From the NCBI GenBank assembly GCA_022008415.1, contig JAIRBC010000004.1, positions 62,001 through 126,000 of the forward strand: a stretch of 64,000 nt of DNA. The letters run 5' to 3'. Position numbers and translations under genes: made by a program. Under the pieces are notes generated by a model, which saw nothing but the letters and a program-made list of their open reading frames with translations, made no database searches and was not told the origin of the DNA. The DNA is from Cerina litoralis. GTDB lineage: Bacteria; Bacteroidota; Bacteroidia; Flavobacteriales; Flavobacteriaceae. The stretch's first letter is position 1, and each line of letters begins with the position of its first letter. Shown piece by piece: positions 25,932 through 35,333 of this stretch.

Positions 25932-27260
25932 ATGTTCGATAATTTAAGCGAGAAACTCGATAAGGCCCTCCATGTCCTCAAAGGCCATGGACAGATTACG
26001 GAAATCAATGTGGCAGAGACCTTGAAGGAAGTCCGACGCGCTTTGTTGGATGCCGATGTCAACTTTAAAACGGCCAAGGAATTTACCAACAATGTAAAGG
26101 AAAAAGCACTTGGCCAGAACGTATTGACCACCTTGCAGCCGGGGCAATTGATGGTAAAATTGGTCAAGGACGAGCTCGTTGAACTTATGGGAGGCGATGC
26201 AGAAGGGATAGACCTTTCCGGAGATCCTTCAGTAATTCTTATGTCCGGTCTCCAAGGCTCAGGTAAAACCACTTTCTCGGGAAAACTGGCCAATTATCTA
26301 AAGACAAAAAAGGATAAAAAACCGTTGTTGGTGGCTTGTGATGTATATCGTCCAGCGGCCATTGACCAATTGCATATAGTCGGTGACAAGATCGGTGTTG
26401 AGGTCTATTCCGATAGGGAAAACAACGACCCGGTAGCCATTTCTAAAGCCGGTGTCGCCCATGCCAAGTCGCAAGGATTAAACGTGGTCATTATCGATAC
26501 CGCTGGTCGCTTGGCTGTGGACAAACAGATGATGGACGAGATTGCCAATATCCATAGGGCAATTCAGCCGCAAGAAACGTTGTTTGTGGTTGACGCCATG
26601 ACTGGTCAGGATGCGGTGAACACGGCCAAGACCTTTAATGAGACCCTGGATTTTGACGGGGTGATCCTCACCAAGTTGGACGGCGATACCCGTGGTGGTG
26701 CCGCGATCTCAATAAAATCGGTGGTCAACAAACCAATTAAATTTATAGGTACGGGCGAAAAGATGGATGCCATAGACGTCTTTCATCCGGATCGGATGGC
26801 CGACCGTATTTTGGGTATGGGAGATGTTGTCTCCCTAGTTGAACGTGCCCAGGAACAATTTGACGAGGAGGAGGCCAGAAAGATTCAAAAGAAAATTGCC
26901 AAGAATAAATTTGGGTTTGACGACTTCCTGAGCCAGATACAGCAGATCAAAAAAATGGGTAGCATCAAGGACCTTATGGGGATGATTCCCGGTGCTGGAA
27001 AAGCGCTAAAGGGATTGGATGTAGACGATGATGCGTTTAAACATATCGAGGCCATCATACATTCCATGACCCCGGATGAACGCTCTAACCCCAATAAATT
27101 AGACTCCAGCCGCAAGAAACGAATTGCCAAGGGTAGCGGACGTACCATACAGGATGTGAACCAGTTGCTAAAACAATTCGATCAAATGAGCAAGATGATG
27201 AAGATGATGCAAGGCGGCGGCGGTAAGAAGATGATGCAAATGATGCAGGGGATGAAGTAG
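25932..27260 (+). CDS. ffh: Signal recognition particle GTPase Ffh
   Basis: Ffh binds signal sequences and SRP RNA and delivers ribosomes to FtsY. The 442-residue protein has the N domain, the G domain with P-loop GLQGSGKTTFSGKLA, DTAGRLAVDKQMM, TKLDGDTRGGAA, and the Met-rich M domain ending in repeated MM residues (MSKMMKMMQ, then KKMMQMMQGMK). Length is typical. It has its own likely promoter and is followed by the disrupted four-helix-bundle gene. Confidence 0.97.
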   Translation: MFDNLSEKLDKALHVLKGHGQITEINVAETLKEVRRALLDADVNFKTAKEFTNNVKEKALGQNVLTTLQPGQLMVKLVKDELVELMGGDAEGIDLSGDPSVILMSGLQGSGKTTFSGKLANYLKTKKDKKPLLVACDVYRPAAIDQLHIVGDKIGVEVYSDRENNDPVAISKAGVAHAKSQGLNVVIIDTAGRLAVDKQMMDEIANIHRAIQPQETLFVVDAMTGQDAVNTAKTFNETLDFDGVILTKLDGDTRGGAAISIKSVVNKPIKFIGTGEKMDAIDVFHPDRMADRILGMGDVVSLVERAQEQFDEEEARKIQKKIAKNKFGFDDFLSQIQQIKKMGSIKDLMGMIPGAGKALKGLDVDDDAFKHIEAIIHSMTPDERSNPNKLDSSRKKRIAKGSGRTIQDVNQLLKQFDQMSKMMKMMQGGGGKKMMQMMQGMK

Positions 27261-27271
27261 ACTTGACAGAA

Positions 27272-27784
27272 ATCAGTAGGCGGTTGCAGTTGGCAGTAAT
27301 TGTATATTGTTTTAAAAACATCAATCTATTATAATAAATGGGTTTTTAAAAATTAATATGGCATACCAGAAGGCATTTACTGTTGCCATGGAAATTTTTG
27401 AATTATCCAGGTCCTTTCCTAAGGAAGAAACTTATTCATTGACCGATCAAATTAGGCGTTCGTCCCGATCGGTTTGTGCAAAATATTGCTGTAGCATACC
27501 GGAAAAGTAGATACGAGAGGCATTTTATTAGTAAATTAACGGATGCCGATAGCGAAAATTCAGAAGCGCAAGTTTGGTTAGATTTTGCTGAGGCTAGTGG
27601 TTATATCACTAAGAAGAATAAGGATGGTTTGCTTTCGGAAAGGTTGGAAATCGGTAAGCTCATCCAATCTATGATTAATAATCCTGGTAAGTTCGGGGTA
27701 TAAGGACTGTGAACAGCCACTGCTTACTGAAAACTTTCGGTAGTTGCGGCAAGTATTTCCTGCCAACTGCCACTGCCACTGACA
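27272..27784. repeat. Imperfect inverted repeats flanking the four-helix-bundle gene
   Basis: The left copy (27274-27298, reading TCAGTAGGCGGTTGCAGTTG then GCAG) is the reverse complement of CTGCCAACTGCAACCGCC-TACTGA. The right copy (27760-27782) reads CTGCCAACTGCCACTGCC-ACTGA. About 20 of 24 positions agree. The copies face each other about 460 bases apart and enclose exactly the disrupted gene. The right spacer also holds a local hairpin of the same word family. They may be ends of a small mobile cassette or intergenic palindromes of the type seen elsewhere. Confidence 0.5.
27358..27703 (+). pseudogene. Four-helix-bundle protein (23S rRNA intervening-sequence type), frameshifted
   Basis: The start MAYQKAFTVAMEIFELSRSF and SLTDQIRRSSRSVCA are the hallmark of the S23/IVS four-helix-bundle family. 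The frame then breaks at a run of four A (27480-27483). Removing one A restores NIAVAYRKSRYERHF and the rest to the stop at 27703 (ending INNPGKFGV), giving about 115 residues, the normal family length. So it is a single-base insertion, a recent pseudogene or a sequencing error. The function of the family is unknown. It lies between inverted repeats. Confidence 0.8.
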
Positions 27785-27802
27785 ACTGTAAACTATAGAA
27801 TA

Positions 27803-28690
27803 ATGAAGATACTCGACGGAAAAAAAATATCGAACCAAATCAAAAACGAAATAGCCTTTGAGGTCGAGGGGATGAAGGCAAGAGGTGAGAAGGTACCCCA
27901 TTTAGCGGCCGTTCTGGTAGGTAACGATGGAGCTAGCCTAACGTATGTGGGCAGTAAGGTACGTTCTTGCAAAAAGATCGGATTCGACTCCACTTTGGTA
28001 CACCTTCCCGAGGAAACAACGGAAGAAGATTTATTAAAAGAGGTGCGGGCACTCAATGAAAATGATGACATCGATGGATATATTGTTCAATTGCCGTTGC
28101 CCAAACATATTAATGAGCAAAAAGTATTGATGGCCGTTGATGCCAATAAGGATGTAGACGGATTTCATCCTACCAATTTTGGAAAAATGGCGCTGGATAT
28201 GGATTCGTTTATTTCAGCTACTCCATTTGGTATTATGGAACTAATGCGCCGGTACAATGTAGAGACTTCCGGGAAACACGTTGTCGTTATCGGTCGCAGT
28301 CATATTGTGGGTAGGCCAATCAGTATTTTGATGAGCCAAAAGGGAAAGGCAGCCGATGCCACGGTAACCCTAACCCATAGCCGCACTAAAAATCTAAAGG
28401 AGTTAACGTTACAGGCAGATATTATAGTTTCCGCCCTGGGCATCCCTCACTTTCTTAAGGCCGATATGGTCAAAGACGGCGTAGTGATCATCGATGTGGG
28501 CATTACCCGTGTTCCCGATGAGACCTTGGAAAAAGGATATTACCTGGCAGGAGATGTAGATTTTGAAAACGTAAGTAAAAAGTCCTCCTTTATCACCCCG
28601 GTTCCGGGAGGGGTAGGACCCATGACCATAGCCATGTTGTTGAAAAACACGCTGTTGGCTAGGGAAAGGCATAGAAATAATCGGAAATAG
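27803..28690 (+). CDS. folD: Methylenetetrahydrofolate dehydrogenase/cyclohydrolase FolD
   Basis: FolD interconverts 5,10-methylene-, methenyl- and 10-formyl-THF in one-carbon metabolism. The 295-residue protein has the catalytic YVGSK motif ([14 protein letters not shown]), [12 protein letters not shown], the NADP-binding [12 protein letters not shown] and the signature [17 protein letters not shown]. Length is normal. It is often next to ffh in Flavobacteriia, which fits here despite the inserted four-helix-bundle gene. Confidence 0.96.
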   Translation: MKILDGKKISNQIKNEIAFEVEGMKARGEKVPHLAAVLVGNDGASLTYVGSKVRSCKKIGFDSTLVHLPEETTEEDLLKEVRALNENDDIDGYIVQLPLPKHINEQKVLMAVDANKDVDGFHPTNFGKMALDMDSFISATPFGIMELMRRYNVETSGKHVVVIGRSHIVGRPISILMSQKGKAADATVTLTHSRTKNLKELTLQADIIVSALGIPHFLKADMVKDGVVIIDVGITRVPDETLEKGYYLAGDVDFENVSKKSSFITPVPGGVGPMTIAMLLKNTLLARERHRNNRK

Positions 28691-28746
28691 GGATGGTCTA
28701 AATAGCTAAAATTGACCCCGATCGCCGCATTTGGCGCAGTGCAAAT

Positions 28747-28763
28747 GTCTTGGATACCAAGAC
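28747..28763 (+). other. Hairpin downstream of folD
   Basis: GTCTTGG (28747-28753), loop ATA, CCAAGAC (28757-28763) is a perfect 7-bp stem 56 bases after the folD stop. It is not followed by a clear T-run (CATTGGGTTTTCC), so terminator activity is doubtful. Confidence 0.35.
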
Positions 28764-28826
28764 CATTGGGTTTTCCCCTGGCCTTAGACTAACATGCTAG
28801 GTAGCTATTCGCCCACTGCTTTTACT

Positions 28827-29012
28827 CTACAATTTCTTTACATTCAAGGTGTTGGATTGAACGGTAACCGTATCAATATCGATTGCGCTTGTTTGTTCCG
28901 TGGGATCTTTTGGGGTTAGGGTCTCGAATTCCGTTTCTCCTTCCTTATTGGTACAACCTCCCATTCCCGTAACAGAAAATAGTACAATAGCTATTAATAT
29001 TAGCTTTTTCAT
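28827..29012 (-). CDS. Small lipoprotein
   Basis: A 61-residue protein with a clear lipoprotein leader: MKKLILIAIVLFSVTGMGGC, lipobox GMGGC with Cys20. The mature part is about 42 residues, acidic and Thr/Pro-rich (EFETLTPKDPTEQT). No family recognised. It is convergent with folD and about 230 bases downstream of the Gfo/Idh gene end. A real gene is likely because of the perfect lipobox and intact frame. Confidence 0.65.
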   Translation of the reverse strand: MKKLILIAIVLFSVTGMGGCTNKEGETEFETLTPKDPTEQTSAIDIDTVTVQSNTLNVKKL

Positions 29013-29174
29013 CGCCTTCTGGATTTAGTAGGTTTTGAACTCAAGGCGAGTTCATTTATCCTGACGGTTATGATATAATAACGTTTAGATTTTATTTTTC
29101 TTGTTTGAAGAGATAAATTTGCTTTTTTGGATAGTTATTGGGAGGAGACAAAAAATTTGGCATATTGGCATTAA

Positions 29175-29214
29175 AAAAACCGCACAACTACCATTTGATA
29201 GTTGTGCGGTTTTT
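29175..29214 (-). terminator. Perfect 16-bp terminator after the Gfo/Idh gene
   Basis: AAAAACCGCACAACTA (29175-29190) and TAGTTGTGCGGTTTTT (29199-29214) are perfect complements with an 8-base loop. On the minus strand the stem runs into a T-tract, so it terminates the gene that stops at 29241. A T-tract also exists on the other strand, so it may work both ways. Confidence 0.9.
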
Positions 29215-29240
29215 ATTTTCACCTAAGGTTTGGTCTTGTT

Positions 29241-30707
29241 TTATATTTCCCAACCTTTCCTATAACTGCTTCGTCCGACAAATTGGTTGGCCGCCTCTAT
29301 ATTGGTAATCCTCATATTTTCCCCGTCCCAGAGCAGTTTTTTTCTGGCATAGAAATCCATTTTGCCTTTACTGTCCTCCTTGCGAAGCATATAACTTCGT
29401 ATAGCAAGGTTGCCCATAAGTACGGTTTCCGTCATGGGTCCGGCATAGTCAAAGGAGGAGGTAAGGGCCTTGTGCTCCGGACTGTTAAATCCGGCTTTAC
29501 AGGCATCTACCCATTTCCGCTGATGGCCATACTCTGGCTCTGTATTATCTTCTTCTTCCGGTCCAAAATCGGTGGTGCCATCATAAAGATACAATTTGGG
29601 CATCAAGGGAGAACTGTCGTTGATGTTGGTAGAAATGATACCCTTATCCCCTATAATCAACACCCCGTTGGCACTGTCTTTTCCACCGATATCCGAACTT
29701 GCCGGAATTATTTCGGGATGGGCGGGGCGTATACCGCCATCGCTCCAGGTCATTTCGATCGGGGTCTTGCTTTTAGCGGTTGCTCCAAAGGACAAGGTTA
29801 TAAAGGAAGATGGCGGGCAACTCTCCGGGTGATAATCGGGATTCCAGTTTTGGGAATACACCGCTCCTACACTGCATTCTGCGGAAGTAGGATATTTTAG
29901 CCCCAAGGTCCTAAAAGGGATGTCCACCAGGTGGCAGCCAACATCCCCAAGGGCACCCGTGCCAAAGTCCCAATAGCCTCGCCATGCGAAAGGAGCTAGG
30001 CCGGGAGTATAGGGTCTGTATTCTGCCGGACCGAGCCATAGGTCCCAATGGAGGTCTTTTGGTTTTTTGCTTTCATCGGGTTGGGCCATGGCATTTCCTT
30101 GAGGCCATACCGGACGATTTGTCCAAATCTGTACCTTGGAGATATTTCCAAGTGCATCGGTGTCGATCCATTTTTGGACCATGTCCAAAAGTACGTTAGA
30201 GCCTCCTTGGTTTCCCATCTGGGTCACTATCTTATTTTCCCTCGCCATATGGGTAAGTAGTCTTGCTTCCTTGATATTGTTGGTCATGGGTTTTTGCACA
30301 TAAACATGCTTGCCCCTATCCATGGCGAATACAGCAGCTGGCGCGTGTACGTGATCCGGGGTAGAGATGGTCACTGCATCGATATCCTTTTCCTTATCCA
30401 ACATCTCCCTATAGTCGTTGTATAATCTTGCCTTTGGAAACCTCTTTACGGAATTTGAGGCCGATCCCGAGAAATCCACGTCGCACAGGGCAACCACCCT
30501 TTCCCGGCCATCTACCGAAGCGTTCCTAATGTCACTAGATCCCTTGCCACCGGCTCCGATGGCGGCCAAATTTAGCTGATCGCTAGGAGAGACATAGCCA
30601 ATCCCCCCAAGAACGTGCCTTGGGACAATAAATACGGAGGATGCGATGGCGCTCTTTTTGATAAATGACCTACGAGAGGATGATTTTTCTTCTTTTTGTT
30701 CGTTCAT
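29241..30707 (-). CDS. Tat-exported Gfo/Idh/MocA-family oxidoreductase
   Basis: The 488-residue protein begins with a twin-arginine signal (SSRRSFIKKSAIASSVFIV). It then has the NAD-binding fold (LAAIGAGGKGSSD), the EKP-like motif as YVQKPMTNNIKEA and the C-terminal Gfo/Idh/MocA sheet with GALGDVGCHLVDIPFRTLG. Family members oxidise or hydrolyse sugars; some related Tat proteins are GH109 glycosidases, but I cannot assign that here. It is divergent from a GH92 mannosidase, suggesting a joint role in glycan processing in the periplasm. A strong terminator follows. Confidence 0.85.
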   Translation of the reverse strand: MNEQKEEKSSSRRSFIKKSAIASSVFIVPRHVLGGIGYVSPSDQLNLAAIGAGGKGSSDIRNASVDGRERVVALCDVDFSGSASNSVKRFPKARLYNDYREMLDKEKDIDAVTISTPDHVHAPAAVFAMDRGKHVYVQKPMTNNIKEARLLTHMARENKIVTQMGNQGGSNVLLDMVQKWIDTDALGNISKVQIWTNRPVWPQGNAMAQPDESKKPKDLHWDLWLGPAEYRPYTPGLAPFAWRGYWDFGTGALGDVGCHLVDIPFRTLGLKYPTSAECSVGAVYSQNWNPDYHPESCPPSSFITLSFGATAKSKTPIEMTWSDGGIRPAHPEIIPASSDIGGKDSANGVLIIGDKGIISTNINDSSPLMPKLYLYDGTTDFGPEEEDNTEPEYGHQRKWVDACKAGFNSPEHKALTSSFDYAGPMTETVLMGNLAIRSYMLRKEDSKGKMDFYARKKLLWDGENMRITNIEAANQFVGRSSYRKGWEI

Positions 30708-30851
30708 AACTTAAGGTTGCTAAGGTTTGTATTAATATTATAATTGTGATGATTCGGATATGGCCCTTATAAAAATAGGTCGATAATGTCTAAAGTTAAT
30801 AAAAAACTGAAAATAATGGCTACTATACCGATGTTTGTATTTTTTTATTGT

Positions 30852-30878
30852 AGTGGTTAAATCCACTTCACTGTGAAG
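30852..30878. promoter_or_regulatory. Overlapping palindromes in the Gfo/Idh-GH92 divergent region
   Basis: AGTGG (30852-30856) and CCACT (30863-30867) form one inverted repeat. CTTCAC and GTGAAG (30866-30878, single central T) form a second that overlaps it by two bases. They lie in the 257-base region between the two divergent start codons and could be a regulator-binding site. Nothing else recognisable in that region. Confidence 0.35.
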
Positions 30879-30964
30879 ACTTCAAATGGTCCACATAATA
30901 GTTATATGCTTGTTGGGGTTATGGAGTATAATAACTAAATTGTGGTTCTATAAAGAATGCCGCC

Positions 30965-33268
30965 ATGGATCAAAGACCTATACTTACGTTATTATTATTG
31001 GGGTTTTTATTATTTGCAAAAGCCCAGAATGTCCTTATCGATAAGATCGGTGACCCTGTGGATTGGGTTAACCCCCTTATGGGCACCGATTCTGACCCCA
31101 GTCTCTCCACGGGAAATACCTACCCAGCGATAGCAATGCCCCTCGGAATGAATTTTTGGACCCCGCAGACGGGGAAAATGGGCGATGGTTGGGCATATAC
31201 CTATAACGCTACAACCATCCGCGGTTTTAAACAGACCCACCAGCCGTCACCTTGGATGAACGACTATGGTCAGTTTTCGATTATGCCAATAACTGGAAAA
31301 TTACGGTTCACGGAAGAGGAACGGCAAAGTTGGTTTTCCCATAAGGCGGAGAAAGTCACACCTTATTATTACAGTGTTTATTTGGCAGACCACAATGTTA
31401 CTACTGAAATGGCACCGACCGAGAGGGCTGCCCGGTTTAGGTTTACCTTCCCTAAGACAGACAGTTCTTATGTGGTTATCGACGCTTTTGACAAGGGATC
31501 CTATATAAAAATATTTCCGAGGCAACGCAAAGTCATTGGATATACCACCAAGAACAGCGGGGGGGTCCCCGAGAATTTTAAGAATTATTTTGTGGTACAA
31601 TTCGATACCGATTTTGATTCCTCCGCGATCTTTAGCAGTAATGAACTTTATAAAAGCGCTACCGAACTGCAGGCCGACCATGTGGGCGCGGTAATTGGTT
31701 TTAAAACCAAAAAGGGGCAACAGGTCAATGCAAAAGTAGCATCGTCCTTTATTAGCTTTGATCAGGCCGCAAGAAATCTAAAGGAATTGGGCTTGGATAA
31801 TTTTGACCAGGTCGTGGCAAGGGGCAGGGCCGTTTGGAACAGGGAACTGGGTCGGATCCAGGTAGAGGGAGGCACCCCAGACCAAATAAAAACCTTCTAT
31901 TCCTGTCTTTATCGATCGTTGCTGTTTCCAAGAAAATTTTACGAATTGGACGAAAATGGAAAAGTAGTGCATTACAGCCCATATAACGGAAAGGTATTGC
32001 CCGGATATATGTTTACCGATACCGGGTTTTGGGATACTTTCAGGGCCCAATTTCCCTTCCTGAATTTAATGTATCCTACATGGATCGGTCATATGCAGGA
32101 AGGTCTGTCCAATGCCTACAAGGAGAGCGGATGGTTGCCCGAATGGGCCAGTCCGGGTCTGCGGAACGTTATGGTGGGCAATAATTCTGCCTCGGTGGTA
32201 GCCGAGGCCTATCTAAAAAGTGGTAAATCTTATAGCTATAACATTGACAATCTTTACGAGGCTTTGCTCCACGGGGCGAACAATGCCGGCCCTTTAACGG
32301 CAGTAGGCCGGGCAGGTGCCGCGTATTACAACGATCTGGGATACGTGCCCTACGATGTAGGCATCAATGAAAATGCCGCCCGTACTTTGGAATATGCCTA
32401 TGACGATTTTGCAATCTATCAATTGGCCAAGGCATTGAACAGGCCTAAAATAGAAATAGAACACTACAAAAAGAGAAGCCTTAACTATAAAAACCTCTTT
32501 GATCCAGAGACCAATCTAATGCGGGGCAAGAATAAGGATGGTGTGTTTATGTCTCCCTTTAATCCCTTTAAATGGGGCGATGCCTTTACGGAAGGCAACA
32601 GTTGGCATTATTCTTGGTCCGTTTTTCACGACATCCAAGGGTTGATCGAGCTAATGGGAGGTAAGGAGGCTTTTGTTGCCCAATTGGACGAGGTTTTTTC
32701 ACTTCCACCCATTTTTGACGACAGTTATTATGGCTTTGTAATCCACGAAATCCGCGAAATGCAGATTGCCGACATGGGCCAATATGCACATGGTAACCAA
32801 CCCATCCAGCACATGATCTATTTGTACGATTATGCCGGGGCACCCTGGAAGACCCAATATTGGGTCCGTGAGACCATGGATAGGATGTATTGGCCTACCG
32901 CTGACGGGTATTGTGGGGATGAAGACAATGGCCAAACCTCGGCTTGGTATGTATTCTCCGCACTAGGATTCTATCCGGTGACCCCTGCCAGCGATCAATA
33001 TGCGATCGGAGCTCCCCTATTCCGAAAAGTGATTCTTAATTTGGAAAACGGCAAAAAAGTTATCATCGATGCCCCCAATAACGGTAAGGACAACCGATAT
33101 ATAGAGGGAATGACGTGGAATAAAGAAAATTATACCAAGAATTGGATAAGCCATTCAGACTTACAAAATGGGGCAACCCTAAATTTTCAAATGTCCGATA
33201 CGCCCAATATGGGGCGGGGAACCAAAAACGAAGATTTCCCGTATTCTCTGTCCAGGTCTAAGGAATAA
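30965..33268 (+). CDS. GH92 alpha-mannosidase, secreted
   Basis: GH92 enzymes are Ca2+-dependent inverting exo-alpha-mannosidases acting on mannan or N-glycans. The 767-residue protein has a signal peptide (TLLLLGFLLFAKAQ), the N-terminal beta-sandwich domain with NPLMGTDSDPSLSTGNTYPA, and the (alpha/alpha)6 barrel. Catalytic-site elements are HEIREM (His594-Glu595) and the acidic GDEDNGQTSAWYVFSALGFYP loop (Asp652, Glu653, Asp654). No SusC/SusD genes are adjacent. It is divergent from the Gfo/Idh gene and ends 7 bases from the stop of the convergent cca. Confidence 0.93.
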   Translation: MDQRPILTLLLLGFLLFAKAQNVLIDKIGDPVDWVNPLMGTDSDPSLSTGNTYPAIAMPLGMNFWTPQTGKMGDGWAYTYNATTIRGFKQTHQPSPWMNDYGQFSIMPITGKLRFTEEERQSWFSHKAEKVTPYYYSVYLADHNVTTEMAPTERAARFRFTFPKTDSSYVVIDAFDKGSYIKIFPRQRKVIGYTTKNSGGVPENFKNYFVVQFDTDFDSSAIFSSNELYKSATELQADHVGAVIGFKTKKGQQVNAKVASSFISFDQAARNLKELGLDNFDQVVARGRAVWNRELGRIQVEGGTPDQIKTFYSCLYRSLLFPRKFYELDENGKVVHYSPYNGKVLPGYMFTDTGFWDTFRAQFPFLNLMYPTWIGHMQEGLSNAYKESGWLPEWASPGLRNVMVGNNSASVVAEAYLKSGKSYSYNIDNLYEALLHGANNAGPLTAVGRAGAAYYNDLGYVPYDVGINENAARTLEYAYDDFAIYQLAKALNRPKIEIEHYKKRSLNYKNLFDPETNLMRGKNKDGVFMSPFNPFKWGDAFTEGNSWHYSWSVFHDIQGLIELMGGKEAFVAQLDEVFSLPPIFDDSYYGFVIHEIREMQIADMGQYAHGNQPIQHMIYLYDYAGAPWKTQYWVRETMDRMYWPTADGYCGDEDNGQTSAWYVFSALGFYPVTPASDQYAIGAPLFRKVILNLENGKKVIIDAPNNGKDNRYIEGMTWNKENYTKNWISHSDLQNGATLNFQMSDTPNMGRGTKNEDFPYSLSRSKE

Positions 33269-33275
33269 TCAGCAG

Positions 33276-34706
33276 TTATTTCGAAGCGGGTGTAAGCCCC
33301 ATTTTTTTGCCTTTGGCCAACATATAATTACGGGCTTCGGTATAGTTATTGGGAATTTCGCCTTCCAATATAGCCTCTTTGATGGCATCCTTTATCGTCC
33401 CGATTTCCCGGGATGGTTTTAAGCCAAAGGTCTCCATAATTTCCTCTCCGCTTATCGGGGGTTGAAAATTGCGGATGTGATCCCTTTCCTCTACTTCTAC
33501 TATTTTCTGGCGGACCATTGCAAAGTTGTTCTTGTACCTTCTCTGCTTTTTGGAATTTTTTGTAGTGATGTCCGCTTCGCATAGGGTCATGAGGTCGTCC
33601 ACGTTATCCCCCGCATCAAATATGAGGCGTCTCACAGCCGAATCGGTAACATCATCCTGGGAAAGGGCGATGGGCCTAGAGCTCATAAGTACCATTTTTT
33701 GGACGAACTTCAACTTATCGTTAAGTGGCATTCTAAGCCGTTTGAACAATTTGTAGGTCATTTTAGAACCCACAAATTCGTGGGCATGAAAAGTCCAACC
33801 TAATTTTTTGTCAAATTTTTTAGTGGGTGCCTTGCCGATATCGTGGAGCAGAGCAGCCCAACGCAGCCATAGGTCATCCGTGTTTTTAGATATGTTGTCC
33901 ACCACTTCCAAGGTGTGCCAAAAATTGTCCTTATGCCGTTGGCCTTCAATTTCCTCGATGCCTTCCAAGGCGGTGAGTTCTGGTAAAATATACTCCAGCA
34001 GCCCACTTTTGTGTAAAAGTGCGAGTCCGACCGAAGGTTTTTTGCTCAAGAGTATTTTGTGAAGTTCATCGACGATACGTTCTTTGGATATGATTTTGAT
34101 ACGTTCCTTATTATTCGAAATAGCTTCAAAAGATTTGGTTTCAATGGTGAATTGCAACTGGGAGGCAAACCGGATGGCCCGCATCATACGGAGAGGGTCG
34201 TCAGAATAGGTAATATTGGGGTCCAACGGGGTGCGGATCAATTTTTTATCCATGTCGGCCAGACCGCCAAATGGATCCAACAAAGAGCCAAAATTTGTTT
34301 CCTGTAACGAGATTGCAAGGGCGTTTATGGTAAAATCCCTGCGTTGCTGATCGTCTTCCAAAGTGCCATTTTCCACGATGGGTTTCCGGCTGTTGTGATG
34401 GTAACTTTCTTTTCTTGCCCCAACAAATTCCAACTCTAGGTCGTTGTACTTTATCATGGCCGTGCCAAAATTTTTGAAAACGGTAACCTCCGGTTTTCCT
34501 GGCAGTTTTTCCGATACTTTTTTAGCTAGACCAATACCACTGCCGATGGCAACGATATCAATGTCCTTTGGATTTCCTCGTTTCAGCAAAAAATCCCTCA
34601 CATATCCCCCGATAACATAGCTGTCTACGGAACATTCCTTAGCGGCCTGGGAAATAATCACAAATATGGGATCTTGAATGGCTTTTTTATAGTTATTCTG
34701 TATCAT
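33276..34706 (-). CDS. cca: CCA tRNA nucleotidyltransferase / poly(A) polymerase family with HD domain
   Basis: Adds or repairs the CCA end of tRNAs. The 476-residue protein has the class II nucleotidyltransferase motif (IGGYVRDFLLKRGNPKDIDI), the RRDFTINALAISL motif, YSDDPLRMMRAIRFASQL, and an HD domain (LLHDIGKAPTKK). These support cca; poly(A) polymerase activity is the alternative. It starts 3 bases after the stop of the threonylcarbamoyl-AMP synthase gene, so the two form an operon of tRNA-related genes. Confidence 0.9.
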   Translation of the reverse strand: MIQNNYKKAIQDPIFVIISQAAKECSVDSYVIGGYVRDFLLKRGNPKDIDIVAIGSGIGLAKKVSEKLPGKPEVTVFKNFGTAMIKYNDLELEFVGARKESYHHNSRKPIVENGTLEDDQQRRDFTINALAISLQETNFGSLLDPFGGLADMDKKLIRTPLDPNITYSDDPLRMMRAIRFASQLQFTIETKSFEAISNNKERIKIISKERIVDELHKILLSKKPSVGLALLHKSGLLEYILPELTALEGIEEIEGQRHKDNFWHTLEVVDNISKNTDDLWLRWAALLHDIGKAPTKKFDKKLGWTFHAHEFVGSKMTYKLFKRLRMPLNDKLKFVQKMVLMSSRPIALSQDDVTDSAVRRLIFDAGDNVDDLMTLCEADITTKNSKKQRRYKNNFAMVRQKIVEVEERDHIRNFQPPISGEEIMETFGLKPSREIGTIKDAIKEAILEGEIPNNYTEARNYMLAKGKKMGLTPASK

Positions 34707-34709
34707 TTG

Positions 34710-35279
34710 CTACTGTCTGATCACTTTTACCGTGCCATCATTTCCGAGCTTGATGATGGAGGAAGGCGTGCTTTTTTCCGTATCGCGGTGCAAATTTACC
34801 ACATAGTCCACAGCTATTAAAATCTCCTCGTTTATTTCTTTAAAACGCTGTGGAGTGTGCTGTCCTGCAAGGTTGGCTGAGGTGGATACCAAAGGCTTGT
34901 TGAATTTCTTGATGAGGTACTGGCAAAATTGATCACTGGCCACCCTTATGGCCAAAGTATTATCGGTCGCGATAAGGTTTTTGGCGACCCCGACGGGACG
35001 GTCATAGACAATGGTGGTGGGTTTGGTGGCCAGATCCATAAGGTCATAGGCCAGGTCCGGGACTTTTTCCACATGTTTTTCCAACATAAAATAGTTGGCC
35101 ACCAAACATATTAGGGCCTTGGTGTCCGGGCGCCTTTTTAGGTCATAGATTTTGCTTACTGCTGTTTCATTGGTCGCATCGCAACCAATGCCCCAAACGG
35201 TGTCGGTAGGGTATAGGATGAGGCCACCTTGGGTTAGGACCTCGATGCAATTGCTTATTTCCGTTTGAAGAGAATCCAT
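34710..35279 (-). CDS. Threonylcarbamoyl-AMP synthase (YrdC/Sua5 type, short form)
   Basis: The enzyme makes threonylcarbamoyl-adenylate for the t6A base at position 37 of ANN-reading tRNAs. The 189-residue protein is one YrdC domain without the C-terminal Sua5 domain. Key stretches are GGLILYPTDTVWGIGCDATN and KIYDLKRRPDTKALICL, and PLVSTSANLAGQHTP. It overlaps none of its neighbours and is in operon with cca (3-base gap). Confidence 0.92.
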   Translation of the reverse strand: MDSLQTEISNCIEVLTQGGLILYPTDTVWGIGCDATNETAVSKIYDLKRRPDTKALICLVANYFMLEKHVEKVPDLAYDLMDLATKPTTIVYDRPVGVAKNLIATDNTLAIRVASDQFCQYLIKKFNKPLVSTSANLAGQHTPQRFKEINEEILIAVDYVVNLHRDTEKSTPSSIIKLGNDGTVKVIRQ

Positions 35280-35333
35280 GGTTTTTGGTTAAAAATGTAA
35301 AAGGTGATGAGTCGGTAATTCATAATTGTTATT

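Noticed and set aside
27474..27490. Programmed frameshift in the four-helix-bundle gene
   Set aside because: There is only an A4 run, without a slippery heptamer or downstream structure, and the family is not known to need frameshifting; a point insertion is simpler.
29202..29900. 232-codon plus-strand frame inside the Gfo/Idh gene
   Set aside because: Antisense to a clear Tat oxidoreductase and overlapping its terminator; no family signature.
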